A program made the translations under genes and the position numbers. The notes under the pieces were generated by a model. The model searched no databases, was not told where the DNA came from, and worked only from the letters and a program-made list of their open reading frames with translations. This document shows positions 1 to 8,450 of a stretch of 64,000 nt of DNA, one piece after another; position 1 is the stretch's first letter, and the number at the start of each line of letters is the position of its first letter. The stretch is from Enterovibrio norvegicus_B. GTDB taxonomy: Bacteria; Pseudomonadota; Gammaproteobacteria; Enterobacterales; Vibrionaceae. The stretch spans positions 1-64,000 of the forward strand of contig NZ_MDAG01000031.1 in assembly GCF_002876705.1 (NCBI RefSeq), in the 5' to 3' direction.

Positions 1-339
1 ACACTTAAATCCGAATACCCGTTTTTCTTTATCTGATTTTTTGAACCCAGTGAAATGGACATCGAAAGTATCAACTGGTTTAGGTGGTGGTCTATTGAAG
101 TATGTGTTCTCTGGAGAGTTTAGATATTCTTGCAATGCTTGTTCTGCTAACGCTAGGTCTTCAATATCTTCATACAGATCGATAATGCAGTCTTTGCGAT
201 AAGTGCGAAAATGCACGTCCCCATTAACCTCAGCCATTCCTTGATAATGTTCTTTTGATTCAGACCAGTTAAAAAGGCGAACGGCGGTGAGGTTTAATCG
301 CTGAGAAAGATATACGAAATACAGCTCTTTAGTTTCCAT
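1..339 (-). CDS. Unknown prophage protein, N-terminal 113 residues (runs off left edge)
   Basis: An uninterrupted minus-strand frame begins with METKELYF at 339 and leaves the window with no stop. It starts 3 nt after the repressor stop codon, so both are probably on one transcript in the lysogen. The visible part is acidic, followed by a proline-rich linker (RPPPKP) and the segment FDVHFTGFKKSDKEKR, which looks like the start of a second domain. I do not recognise the family. Its position suggests a lysogeny-expressed accessory gene between repressor and integrase; that is inference. Confidence 0.6.
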   Translation of the reverse strand, partial: METKELYFVYLSQRLNLTAVRLFNWSESKEHYQGMAEVNGDVHFRTYRKDCIIDLYEDIEDLALAEQALQEYLNSPENTYFNRPPPKPVDTFDVHFTGFKKSDKEKRVFGFKC

Positions 340-342
340 CTC

Positions 343-945
343 TTAGCCCTTCACCAAACTCATAGCCACGCGGCCAATTACCTTGATCTCTCTTTCGGCA
401 ACATCAATTAAAGCGCCATCAAAATCAACTGATAACTTTTTGCCAGGAAGGCGGCGCAATCTATTTACTGAGAAAGAACCATCTACATCTATCAAGTAAT
501 CACCTGATGATGGTGAGGTGTCATCTGTGTTGATCAGGTAGTGAGTATTGTCAGAAAAAAGAGCCAAACAGTTATCACGTTTCAGCGCCTCTCCGAGATA
601 TGCCTTATCCAAGGTGACTGGTGAAAGGTCACGCAATTCACCGTTTTCCAAACGCTTTGCATTTATGTAGTCAGACGATGATTGCTCAGAACCTTGGCTA
701 TACAAATCACCTTTGCCGAGTGCAAGCGCTTCAAGGTTTACGCCTTTCGCTAGGCACAGGCGAATAATCAATTCATAAGGCGTGAGTTCTCTTTGGTTCC
801 ATGTGGATATTGTGGGTGCAGGCACGCCAACAACATCTGCAAGTTGCAAGTTAGTGTCCACTCCCGCCACTTCTTTGAGCTTGGCCGTTAACTCCTTACC
901 TTTCAGGTACTCAAAAGGCGGAATTTGCGGTATCAACCTACCCAT
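343..945 (-). CDS. CI-like phage repressor (HTH plus S24-like C-terminus)
   Basis: A 200-residue protein read leftward, divergent from the early genes, which is the usual place of the lysogeny repressor in P2/K139-type phages. Residues about 15-65 form a helix-turn-helix of the CI family (LADVVGVPAPTISTWNQRE). Residues about 120-198 resemble the dimerisation half of S24/LexA-like repressors (SGDYLIDVDG, VIGRVAM), but I do not see a convincing Ser/Lys self-cleavage pair, so RecA-driven cleavage is uncertain. It should hold the prophage silent by binding the 946-1152 intergenic region. The assignment is by architecture and position. Confidence 0.8.
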   Translation of the reverse strand: MGRLIPQIPPFEYLKGKELTAKLKEVAGVDTNLQLADVVGVPAPTISTWNQRELTPYELIIRLCLAKGVNLEALALGKGDLYSQGSEQSSSDYINAKRLENGELRDLSPVTLDKAYLGEALKRDNCLALFSDNTHYLINTDDTSPSSGDYLIDVDGSFSVNRLRRLPGKKLSVDFDGALIDVAEREIKVIGRVAMSLVKG

Positions 946-1152
946 AAACCCAACTCCTCATCTAATAAAGTGAAAAAACACCAATCACAACGCCAGTATC
1001 ACCCAGTGGAGTGATCGGATTCGCATTTAAATTAATTTCAAGTTTGACCAAATGCTATTTAGCCATTATCATTCACTCAAATACATTTCTGATATAGCAA
1101 TAAGCCGCAATATCACGCAATAAGGTCAAAAATAACCTTGGAGAGTATCACG
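946..1152. promoter_or_regulatory. Divergent repressor/early promoter and operator region
   Basis: This 207-bp spacer separates the leftward repressor from the rightward Cox-like gene and must hold the lysogenic and lytic promoters. It contains the inverted repeat AAGGT-N8-ACCTT at 1122-1139, just upstream of the Cox start, two copies of GCAATAAG ten bases apart at about 1107-1124, and an ATCAC-N8-GTGAT repeat near 1000. These are candidate operators for CI and Cox; which protein binds which is not shown. Confidence 0.5.
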
Positions 1153-1353
1153 ATGTCCTCAATTCAAATAGCTGTCGATGCACCATTCATCACGAAAAAA
1201 GAGTTCTTGAAGCGCACAGGCCTAACCTCTGACACCTTTGAACGCCTAAAAGCTGATGGCGATATCATCATCATGCCAAAGCGAGGCGTTAAAAATGCAG
1301 TTCTAGTGAACATGATTGCAATGACAAAAAAAGCCGTCGAGCAATCCGCATGA
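1153..1353 (+). CDS. Cox/excisionase-like early regulator
   Basis: A 66-residue protein in the position of Cox in P2-like phages: first gene of the rightward early operon, divergent from the repressor. I chose the ATG at 1153 because GGAGAG lies 8-13 nt upstream; an in-frame TTG at 1138 lacks such a site. The body (FITKKEFLKRTGLTSDTFER) has the winged-helix look of excisionase and AlpA-type proteins, in which the second helix reads the DNA. Likely roles are repressing the lysogenic promoter and directing excision. The assignment rests on size, motif and position. Confidence 0.65.
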   Translation: MSSIQIAVDAPFITKKEFLKRTGLTSDTFERLKADGDIIIMPKRGVKNAVLVNMIAMTKKAVEQSA

Positions 1354-1457
1354 ACATCAAAAAGCCTTCAAATGAATTCCCGCAGTTCGAAAAGTTGCCA
1401 TTTTGGTATCACTTGTTCGCAATTGCGGTTCTTCTTTGTCCATATTTCGTCAAATGA
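1350..1457 (+). CDS. Small membrane-spanning early protein (35 aa)
   Basis: The ATG overlaps the stop of the Cox-like gene (ATGA), implying translational coupling. The frame ends directly before the CII-like gene. The peptide has a charged N-terminus, then one hydrophobic stretch (WYHLFAIAVLLCPYF) that could span the membrane. No family is recognised. The tight packing on both sides argues that it is translated. Confidence 0.45.
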   Translation: MNIKKPSNEFPQFEKLPFWYHLFAIAVLLCPYFVK

Positions 1458-1466
1458 GTGTCTGAT

Positions 1467-2006
1467 ATGACTAAAAATAGCTCAATGTGCGAATTACGCG
1501 AACGCAAACAAAAGATTTGGGATGACGCTTGTTGCGCATTTGCCAACGCAAAAGACATGACAGCGGTGGCAAACACCGTTGGCATGACGCCGCAAATGTT
1601 CCGCAACAAGATGAACCCAGCGCAACCGCACCAACTTACCGTGCGCGAACTGATCAACATTACCAACGAAACAGGTAACGAATTGTTGGTCAGTGGTCTT
1701 TTGTCTGCGTGCGACATGGTTGGCGCGAAAGTCTCTGACCATCGCGAAGGCAACACACTGGCGGTTCACGCCTTGTTGGCTTCACAGAATGCAGGTGAGC
1801 TTTCAACTGCCGCACTGAAACACGGCAACGCAAACCACCTGCCCCGCACCGAACGCGAAACCCTTCGCGAAACAGCACAGCGCGGTGTTCGCAACCTTGT
1901 GCTGCTTATCAACGAATTAGAAAACCGCACGGCTAGCGCTGCGCCTTTCCTTTCCATGTCCATGGAAGCGATCGGCAACGGCCTACCAATGCCCGGCTTG
2001 AGCTAA
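1467..2006 (+). CDS. CII-family phage regulatory protein
   Basis: A 179-residue protein resembling the CII/CP76 regulator family of K139- and P2-like phages. It has an N-terminal helix-turn-helix (ANTVGMTPQMFRNKMNP), the conserved HQLTVRELINITNETG segment, and a helical C-terminal half. Such proteins influence the lysis-lysogeny choice. I take the ATG at 1467; a GTG at 1458 directly after the preceding stop would add three residues. It lies in the early operon ahead of the PrtN-like gene. Confidence 0.75.
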   Translation: MTKNSSMCELRERKQKIWDDACCAFANAKDMTAVANTVGMTPQMFRNKMNPAQPHQLTVRELINITNETGNELLVSGLLSACDMVGAKVSDHREGNTLAVHALLASQNAGELSTAALKHGNANHLPRTERETLRETAQRGVRNLVLLINELENRTASAAPFLSMSMEAIGNGLPMPGLS

Positions 2007-2015
2007 GGAATAAAC

Positions 2016-2279
2016 ATGAATACCCAATTCGCACTACTAGCGAGATTCGAAAGCCCAACCGTTGCACTGAAAGAAATCTGCATCGAGTTTTTCGGCATTC
2101 AGCCAAAGACCGCAGAAGCGCAAGCCAAGTGCGGCGAGTTCCCTATTCCAACGTTCAAGATGCGCCAAAGCGAGCGCAGCCCGACGCTGGTCCATATCGA
2201 AGATTTAGCAAAACACATTGATGCACAACTCACCAAGGCTAGGAAGGAATGGGCCTCAGTGAACGGCAGAGCCGCATAA
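2016..2279 (+). CDS. PrtN-like (pyocin activator family) protein
   Basis: An 87-residue protein matching the pyocin-activator PrtN family in length and pattern: FALLARFESPTVALKEICIEFFGI, shown here only in part as FALLARFESP, then a C-terminal half with VHIEDLAKHID. PrtN activates pyocin genes in Pseudomonas; phage members are small DNA-binding proteins of uncertain target. It starts 10 nt after the CII-like gene behind a GGAATAAAC site and is clearly part of the early operon. Confidence 0.7.
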   Translation: MNTQFALLARFESPTVALKEICIEFFGIQPKTAEAQAKCGEFPIPTFKMRQSERSPTLVHIEDLAKHIDAQLTKARKEWASVNGRAA

Positions 2280-2291
2280 GGAGATCACCCA

Positions 2292-2729
2292 ATGAGCAAC
2301 GCAGCCCAGTTACTTAACGCCCGCAAGCAACTCAAAAGCAGCGCGAACGACAACACCGCGCCTTCATTGCGCCCAGTACCAACAACGCCGCGCAGTGTGG
2401 CGGAGTTTCACGCGCAGTTAGACGCACAAGCAGGCAGCCCAGCACCCCGCGCCGAAGAAAGTTTGGCGCAGGCAAAAAACTATTTCACCCGTGATCACAA
2501 AGCCTCTGAATTTCGCATGGCATTCGGTTCACTTTCTCATGAAGAACGCGCGTTAGTGTTGATTGCAGCCCGCATCGACCACAACCGCTGCACCCAACAA
2601 ATTCGCGATTTTAACCAGCAAGAACGCACCGCCATTGTTGATGGAATCAAGCTGCTAAACAAAATCAGCAACCGCTTTTCAAATGCCGTTGGCAACCTGA
2701 AAAACCTAAGTTCCACGCTAGTCCACTAA
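2292..2729 (+). CDS. Hypothetical early phage protein
   Basis: A 145-residue protein starting 12 nt after the PrtN-like gene, with AAGGAG as ribosome site. The N-terminal 60 residues are low-complexity and rich in Ala, Pro, Asn and Thr, probably disordered. Residues about 65-145 form a helical domain (FGSLSHEERALVLIAARID, ERTAIVDGIKLLNKI). No catalytic motif is seen and the function is unknown. A terminator follows at once, so this gene closes the first early transcription unit. Confidence 0.6.
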   Translation: MSNAAQLLNARKQLKSSANDNTAPSLRPVPTTPRSVAEFHAQLDAQAGSPAPRAEESLAQAKNYFTRDHKASEFRMAFGSLSHEERALVLIAARIDHNRCTQQIRDFNQQERTAIVDGIKLLNKISNRFSNAVGNLKNLSSTLVH

Positions 2730-2740
2730 TAACAAGCAAG

Positions 2741-2768
2741 GTCTTGCCCCTTTCGAGGGGCTTTTTTC
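2741..2768 (+). terminator. Rho-independent terminator after early operon 1
   Basis: A GCCCC/GGGGC stem with a TTTCGA loop is followed by six T residues. It lies 16 nt after a stop codon and separates the regulator genes from the methyltransferase-replication block. Confidence 0.85.
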
Positions 2769-2791
2769 GTCAGTGAATAAAGGTGAACACC

Positions 2792-3076
2792 ATGGAAAAC
2801 CAGCAAGCGAAAGACATAACCACCGCAATCAAAGGGCTGATTAGCCTAAGTGCGGAATCTGCTTTGGCAACGCCACGCCGCTTCTTTGTTGATGTTTCTG
2901 TTTGGGCAAGTAAGCGCGTCGTGTTGGTTGAGATTATCGATTTGAGAAGTGAAGCAACGGTTTATCTGGATTCAAGCAAAGGCGCAGGTTTTACGCGTGA
3001 AACCATTAACGGCATGGAAGACCGACTGATCGAAAAGTGGGCCGATTTGAACGAAGAGAAGGAGATTGCAGCATGA
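2792..3076 (+). CDS. Hypothetical phage protein before the methyltransferases
   Basis: A 94-residue protein starting at ATG 2792 behind AAGGTG; an in-frame GTG at 2783 is less likely. Pattern: a helical N-terminus, then alternating strands (RFFVDVSVWASKRVVLVEII, quoted in part), ending acidic. No known family is recognised. Its stop overlaps the cytosine methyltransferase start (ATGA), so it is translationally coupled to it and may act with the DNA-modification or replication genes. Confidence 0.6.
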   Translation: MENQQAKDITTAIKGLISLSAESALATPRRFFVDVSVWASKRVVLVEIIDLRSEATVYLDSSKGAGFTRETINGMEDRLIEKWADLNEEKEIAA

Positions 3077-4482
3077 TTCACGCGAACGAATTGGTTGTTG
3101 ATAATTTCGCAGGTGGTGGCGGTGCAAGCACTGGCATGGAGTTGGGTTTGAACCGTCATGTTGATATTGCGATCAATCACGACCCAGAAGCCATCGCGAT
3201 GCATAAAGCCAATCATCCTGAAACGCGCCATTACTGCGAAAGCGTTTGGGACGTTGACCCCGTTGAAGCATGTGAAGGCCGTCCGGTTGGTTTGGCGTGG
3301 TTTAGTCCTGATTGCAAACACTTCTCAAAAGCCAAAGGCAGCCGCCCTGTAGATAAGAATATTCGCGGCTTGGCATGGGTGGCTGTTCGTTGGGCAGCGC
3401 TTGTGCCGGTTCGCGTGTTTATGCTGGAAAACGTAGAAGAATTTATGACGTGGGGGCCATTGTTGGAAGTGGCTCCTGGTCAATTCAAACCTGATCCACA
3501 ACGCAAGGGCGAAACCTTCAAAGCGTTCATTCAATGCCTTTCAACTGGCCTTGATTCGGCGCACCCAGCTTGGGAAGAAATCCGCACCGCGCTGGGTGAC
3601 GGTTTCCCTTATCACATGTTGGAAAAAGGTTTGGGCTACAACATCGAGCACCGTGTTTTATCTGCGTGTGACTTTGGTGTACCAACAACCCGCAAACGCT
3701 TCTTTCTGGTTGCCCGTAACGATGGCGCACAAATCCAGTGGCCTGAACAAACGCACGGTGATGGCCTAAAGCCTTACCGTACAGCGGCAGAAATCATTGA
3801 TTGGTCAATCCCTGTTAAATCCATCTTTGGCCGTAAGCGCCCATTGGCTGAAAACACCATGAAGCGCATCGCCAAAGGGTTGGAAAAGTTTGTGTTTAAT
3901 GCCGATGAGCCATTCATCGTGCCAGAGCAAGCGGCTATCCCATTCATCACTGAGCACGCTAACGCAAGCGGTCAGCGCAACATGGCACTTGATGAGCCAT
4001 TGCGCACCCTTTGCGCTCAAGTGAAAGGCGGTCACTTCGCTTTGGTGACAAGCCATGTCATCAAAATGCGCGGTACCAACTTAGGACACGGCGCAGCCGA
4101 ACCACTTCACACCATTTCAGCGGGTGGTTTACACCTTGGTGAAGTGCGTGCATTTCTTGTGAAGTACTACGGCACAAGCCACGCAGGAAGCTGCAATTCG
4201 CCACTTGATACCGTTACCACAAAAGACCGCTTTGGCTTGGTCACTGTTCACGGTGAAGAGTACCAAATCATCGACATTGGTATGCGAATGCTCGAACCGC
4301 ACGAGCTTTACGCCGCTCACGACTTTCCAGCCACTTACAAAATCAGCCACGACATGAACGGCAAAAAGCTAACCAAACGAGCCCAAGTGGCCCGCGTGGG
4401 TAATTCAGTGCCGCCAACCATGGCGCGAGTGTTGGTGAATGCCAACGTTGAACAGCCTTTACTTTCGGAGATTGCAGCATGA
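3073..4482 (+). CDS. Orphan DNA (cytosine-5) methyltransferase
   Basis: A 469-residue C5-cytosine methyltransferase. Motif I, the SAM-binding loop, is FAGGGGAS (residues 12-19). The catalytic loop reads SPDCKHFSKAKGSRP with Cys81 as nucleophile. Motif VI is ENV at 119-121, and the C-terminus has the conserved QVARVGNSVPP motif near residue 445. The catalytic loop is PDC rather than the common PPC, a variant I associate with phage enzymes. I chose ATG 3073 because it overlaps the upstream stop and has AAGGAG before it. No restriction enzyme is nearby, so the probable role is protecting phage DNA from host restriction. Confidence 0.9.
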   Translation: MIHANELVVDNFAGGGGASTGMELGLNRHVDIAINHDPEAIAMHKANHPETRHYCESVWDVDPVEACEGRPVGLAWFSPDCKHFSKAKGSRPVDKNIRGLAWVAVRWAALVPVRVFMLENVEEFMTWGPLLEVAPGQFKPDPQRKGETFKAFIQCLSTGLDSAHPAWEEIRTALGDGFPYHMLEKGLGYNIEHRVLSACDFGVPTTRKRFFLVARNDGAQIQWPEQTHGDGLKPYRTAAEIIDWSIPVKSIFGRKRPLAENTMKRIAKGLEKFVFNADEPFIVPEQAAIPFITEHANASGQRNMALDEPLRTLCAQVKGGHFALVTSHVIKMRGTNLGHGAAEPLHTISAGGLHLGEVRAFLVKYYGTSHAGSCNSPLDTVTTKDRFGLVTVHGEEYQIIDIGMRMLEPHELYAAHDFPATYKISHDMNGKKLTKRAQVARVGNSVPPTMARVLVNANVEQPLLSEIAA

Positions 4483-5045
4483 GCAGCACCCACGGCAACA
4501 CCATTCCACGTGAACTTTACCCAACGCCGTCTGAATGCGTTGAAGCGCTATTGGCGCAACTTCAACTGCGTGAAGGTGATCGTTTTCTTGAGCCTTGTTT
4601 TGGTACGGGCGCCATCTTCAACCGCGTGAACCTGCCAGAAGGCCAAAAGTCATTCGCTGAAATTGAGCAAGGTATCGACTACCTAACCACGCCATTCGGC
4701 CAACAAGATGTGATCATCACGAACCCGCCGTTTTCACTGACGGAAGAATTCATTCGTAAAAGTCTGAGTGAGTTAGCCCCAGACGGCACCATGGCATATT
4801 TGCAGCGCGTGAACTTCTTAGGTTCAACCAAGCGTGTGCCGTTTTGGGCAGAAGTGGGCTTTCCTGAAAAAACACCAATCATCATTCCCCGCCCGCGCTT
4901 TGTTGGCGGCGGTTCAGATTCGTGTGAATACGCGTGGTTCATTTGGGACAAAGGTAACCGGTTCTCAAATATTCCCGTTGGCCCTAGCCACATCATTTCG
5001 CACACCAAGAAAACCGCACACCTTTTCGCGAAGGTGGCCGCGTGA
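4479..5045 (+). CDS. Phage N6-adenine (or N4-cytosine) DNA methyltransferase
   Basis: A 188-residue amino-methyltransferase with the order SAM loop EPCFGTG (residues 38-44) then catalytic NPPF (82-85), typical of gamma-class N6-adenine enzymes. It is short and has no obvious target-recognition domain, as in small phage Dam-like proteins. It overlaps the cytosine methyltransferase by 4 nt and the replication gene by 4 nt, so three DNA-acting proteins are coupled. The target sequence cannot be read from the protein. Confidence 0.85.
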   Translation: MSSTHGNTIPRELYPTPSECVEALLAQLQLREGDRFLEPCFGTGAIFNRVNLPEGQKSFAEIEQGIDYLTTPFGQQDVIITNPPFSLTEEFIRKSLSELAPDGTMAYLQRVNFLGSTKRVPFWAEVGFPEKTPIIIPRPRFVGGGSDSCEYAWFIWDKGNRFSNIPVGPSHIISHTKKTAHLFAKVAA

Positions 5046-7501
5046 ACCCAACCATTCACGACTACTACGCAGATTTCGCCATTGCACCGAAGACCCCTAA
5101 AAAGGTCTTCGGGCAAATCAAGCGCCTGCAAGAAAAGTCGAAGAAGCTGATCCACATTGCTGAAACAGGCGGCAGAACCACACTGCCGCCAAAAGAGCTG
5201 ATTAACTGGGATGCGCAGTACTACATGGTGTGGAAAGCTGACGCCAAGTTTGCTGAAAAGCTGATCAGTGATTTGCCGCGCGACATCGCCTCAACCATTT
5301 GGAACCAATACGTTACCCGCTGGGTGAAATACATTGGTATGCGTGGGCAAAGCCGAAGTGCAAACATCTGGTTGCGCAAAAAAGTGGAAATGGTCACCGA
5401 AGCTGTGGGCAAATTGCCTGTACACGTTGAAGCCCTCGCCAACGAAGTGCGCCGCGCCCAAGTGGCAAGCGACATGGCAAAACAGTGTTATGACCTTATG
5501 GTGACAGGTGCAGCCGAAGGCGCGAACGCTGAAACCCTATGCGAAGAAATCACCAAGATTGCAGGCCGCTGGGATTTCCACGTGTCATTGCCAGCGCAAC
5601 GCATTAGCCGCCTACAAGATGAAACCAACGAAGAATACGACGCCCGCGTAGAAGAACACTTTCAACTCGCCGCCATTGCCCGCATGGTTTCTGCAGATTG
5701 GTGGGAAAACAAATTAGAGATTCGCTACAGACGTTTTTGCGAACATTGCCGCATCATGCTTGGCAAAGTTCGCAAAGGGGTTTCCGCGTACCTAAGCGAC
5801 ACCGCAAAGCAGCAATACCGCGAGCGCCAAATCGCTGGCCGTAAAGCGCTTGAGCAAATGATTGCCCGCAACGAAATCACCGACGAAGAAATTGCACTTG
5901 TGCAAGCCGTTGATGCGTCGGTTTCTAACCCAGAAAACCGCCGTGTTGAATTGATGGTCAGAATGCGCGGGTTTGAAACCATCGCAGAAGAACAAGGCAT
6001 GTCGGCGGGGTTCTTCACCGTCACTTGTCCTTCGCGTTTTCACGCATTCAAAACCAACAAGAAAAGCGGCAAGGTTTACCCAAACAGCAAATACGAAGGC
6101 ACCACGCCACGTGATGCGCAAAAGCACCTGTCAAAAGCATGGGCGCGTGTGCGTGCATTCCTTGGCCGTAACGAAATCCCTGTCATGGGTTTTCGCGTGT
6201 GTGAACCGCACCACGATGCAACACCGCACTGGCACTTGTTGTTGTTCTTCAAGCCAGAACATGAAGCGCTGATCACTTGGGTATTTGGTAACTACTTCAC
6301 CGAAGCCGATCGCGAAGAATTGCACGTGACAGGGGATGACTTCAAGAAAGCCGCCGTTCACGTAGGCCAAAGCAGTGACCTGCAATTCTCACCGACCAAA
6401 AAGTGGATGTCTCAATTCACCAAGCAAACCAAAGGCATGGACGAAAGCGCCCTGATTGCCTTCTGGTCAAACTTCCACGCCCACTGCGGTGAAGTGGCCG
6501 ACATGGTTACCGAGCGCATTGAGCCGCGCATGAAATACGTGCCAATCGACCCAGACCGCGGCAGCGCAACGGGCTACATCGCCAAATACATTTCTAAAAA
6601 TATCGACGGTCACAAAGTGGATATTGATGAAGAGTCAGGCGAAAGCGCCGAGTTCACCGCGAACGATGTCATGGGATGGGCAAGTGAATGGGGCATTCGC
6701 CAGTTTCAACAAATTGGTGGCCCTTCTGTCACCGTATGGCGCGAACTTCGCCGCCTTGAAACCGAATCAGAGAAAGCCAACCGCACCGCCGCCAAACAAG
6801 ACGAGCGCCCTTATGTGCTTGAGATGGCTCCATGGTCAGAAGTGAAAGCCGCGTGTGATGCGATGGAACAAGCACGCCTTGCGTCATGTGCTAGCCGTTG
6901 GGACATGTATGTAGAGGCGATGGGTGGTCCATTCGCCAAACGTGCAGAACGCCCGGTTCAGATTCACTACACCTTCAAAGAAAACGCCGTGGGCGAAGAC
7001 GTGAAAAAGATTCGTGGCCTTCAACACCTCATCAACATTATCGAGACGCGCAAAGACGGCTGGATTATTAACAAGAAATCTGACGCTTCACGCTCTTGTG
7101 CTCCTGCTCCTGCTCTTGAGCAAAGCGGCAGCGACGCAGCTTGGAGTTCTATCAATAACTGTACGGAAGGATCTAAAAACGATCTAAACACCTTCCGAGA
7201 CCAGATTATTGATCACCTCGCCAGTGTTGGCAGACACGCCAGCGAGCGCGAAATTCGCGAATTAGCCACTGGGCGACCAGTGACAAACGCCGAAGGCGAA
7301 AAAATGCGGGTACGCCAAACAGAAAAAGGCATCAGCCTGCATGTTTGGAAGCCCGAACATAAAAGCGGGGTATTCAGTTTGCCCCAGCACTTCAACTTGA
7401 AAGACATCGGCACACCGTTGCCACCACTGGCGGAGCCGCTGGCAGACATCGACCCGTCGAAACAATATTGGGAAGGGAGAAATAACCATGGCGTTAACTG
7501 A
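5042..7501 (+). CDS. Replication endonuclease, P2 gpA-like (HUH rolling-circle initiator)
   Basis: An 819-residue initiator starting with GTG inside the stop of the preceding gene (GTGA). It has the metal-binding HUH motif PHWHLLLFF (about residues 394-402), and two tyrosines five residues apart in GYIAKYISK (about 512 and 516), the nicking pair of the P2 gpA superfamily. It would nick the phage origin, stay bound to the 5' end and drive rolling-circle replication. In P2 the origin lies within the gene; I did not locate it here. The last 150 residues vary in composition and include a serine-rich linker. Confidence 0.9.
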   Translation: MNPTIHDYYADFAIAPKTPKKVFGQIKRLQEKSKKLIHIAETGGRTTLPPKELINWDAQYYMVWKADAKFAEKLISDLPRDIASTIWNQYVTRWVKYIGMRGQSRSANIWLRKKVEMVTEAVGKLPVHVEALANEVRRAQVASDMAKQCYDLMVTGAAEGANAETLCEEITKIAGRWDFHVSLPAQRISRLQDETNEEYDARVEEHFQLAAIARMVSADWWENKLEIRYRRFCEHCRIMLGKVRKGVSAYLSDTAKQQYRERQIAGRKALEQMIARNEITDEEIALVQAVDASVSNPENRRVELMVRMRGFETIAEEQGMSAGFFTVTCPSRFHAFKTNKKSGKVYPNSKYEGTTPRDAQKHLSKAWARVRAFLGRNEIPVMGFRVCEPHHDATPHWHLLLFFKPEHEALITWVFGNYFTEADREELHVTGDDFKKAAVHVGQSSDLQFSPTKKWMSQFTKQTKGMDESALIAFWSNFHAHCGEVADMVTERIEPRMKYVPIDPDRGSATGYIAKYISKNIDGHKVDIDEESGESAEFTANDVMGWASEWGIRQFQQIGGPSVTVWRELRRLETESEKANRTAAKQDERPYVLEMAPWSEVKAACDAMEQARLASCASRWDMYVEAMGGPFAKRAERPVQIHYTFKENAVGEDVKKIRGLQHLINIIETRKDGWIINKKSDASRSCAPAPALEQSGSDAAWSSINNCTEGSKNDLNTFRDQIIDHLASVGRHASEREIRELATGRPVTNAEGEKMRVRQTEKGISLHVWKPEHKSGVFSLPQHFNLKDIGTPLPPLAEPLADIDPSKQYWEGRNNHGVN

Positions 7502-8123
7502 CAAACTCACACTGACATTCAATCAAGATGCAGTAACCAACACCGTCGTGATCGACACCGAAACGCTAGACGTGACCGAAACAGCCATTGTGCTGACGCT
7601 TTCCGCCGTGAAGTTCGATCGCTTCGGCGACAAAGAACAAAAGATGCAGGAAATTCACACGGCCATTGATGTGACACAACAGCTTTTGCAAGGCCGCACC
7701 CACTCAGCCAGCACGATTGAATGGTGGAACAAGCAAAGTGACGCCGCAATTCACGAGCTTTGGGAAACGTGTTCGGTAAGGGTTGGCGTGGCGCTTAACG
7801 TGTTGGCGGAATTCATTGGCGATTGCCAACCGTTCAGCCGTGGCACTGACTTTGATTTCAAAATCCTTGGTCACATGTACAAAGCCAACGGCAAAAAAGC
7901 CCCTTGGAAATTTAACCAGGTGCGCGACGTTCGCACCTACGTTGATGCCTTCACGGGCGGAACAAGCGGATACATCGACGGTTTCGAAAAGCCCGATTGG
8001 ATGGTGGCGCATAACAGCCTGCACGATTGCTACCGCGATGCCTTGCTAATGATTCAAGCGCGTTCTGCCGTAATGGGCGAGGCAGCAACAATGGCCGCAG
8101 AAGCACAGGAGCAAACAGCATGA
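7488..8123 (+). CDS. DEDDh 3'-5' exonuclease (Rv2179c-like)
   Basis: A 211-residue exonuclease-fold protein. Asp23 and Glu25 sit in VIDTETLD, a third acidic residue in SRGTDFDFKIL near residue 118, and the C-terminal His/Asp pair in HNSLHDCYRDA, giving the DEDDh set. Phage members of this family degrade RNA or DNA from the 3' end; the substrate here is not known. It overlaps the replication gene by 14 nt, with a strong GGGAGAAA site, and is probably expressed with it. Confidence 0.8.
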   Translation: MALTDKLTLTFNQDAVTNTVVIDTETLDVTETAIVLTLSAVKFDRFGDKEQKMQEIHTAIDVTQQLLQGRTHSASTIEWWNKQSDAAIHELWETCSVRVGVALNVLAEFIGDCQPFSRGTDFDFKILGHMYKANGKKAPWKFNQVRDVRTYVDAFTGGTSGYIDGFEKPDWMVAHNSLHDCYRDALLMIQARSAVMGEAATMAAEAQEQTA

Positions 8124-8254
8124 ACCCAGCCGACAAAATGCGCTTTATCCAAAACATGTCAGTGGCTTTTATGAAGCACCACGGCTACCAGCCAAGCGAA
8201 AGCCACTTGCGTGGTTTCGCGGAGCTTTACATCCAAATCCAAAATGTGGGCTAA
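8120..8254 (+). CDS. Small hypothetical phage protein (44 aa)
   Basis: The start overlaps the exonuclease stop (ATGA) and the next gene follows with AAGGAG, so it is embedded in a coupled operon. The peptide MNPADKMRFIQNMSVAFMKH continues as a soluble, partly helical sequence ending in QIQNVG. No family is recognised. Confidence 0.55.
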   Translation: MNPADKMRFIQNMSVAFMKHHGYQPSESHLRGFAELYIQIQNVG

Positions 8255-8268
8255 GGAGCAATAAGCAC

Positions 8269-8448
8269 ATGGCACCCCAAAAGCAAAGCCCAGTTGAAAT
8301 GCGAAAGTCATTGGTGTTGGTTGAAGAACTGGTGAGAAGTGGCATTGAGTTTGTGCCTGTTCCCGTTCTTGATGCTGATCACCGCGTGAAGTTGTTGGAA
8401 GAATTCGACGCCTCACTGAACGAATTACTGAAAAGGACTTTAGCCTAA
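8269..8448 (+). CDS. DUF1382-like small phage protein (59 aa)
   Basis: A 59-residue protein behind AAGGAG (spacing about 10 nt). The pattern SPVEMRKSLVLVEELVRSGI followed by a FVPVPVLD segment matches my memory of DUF1382, a small family found in lambdoid and other phages with no known function. It is the last gene of the rightward early operon and stops 2 nt from the end of the convergent XRE gene. Confidence 0.6.
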   Translation: MAPQKQSPVEMRKSLVLVEELVRSGIEFVPVPVLDADHRVKLLEEFDASLNELLKRTLA

Positions 8449-8450
8449 AC

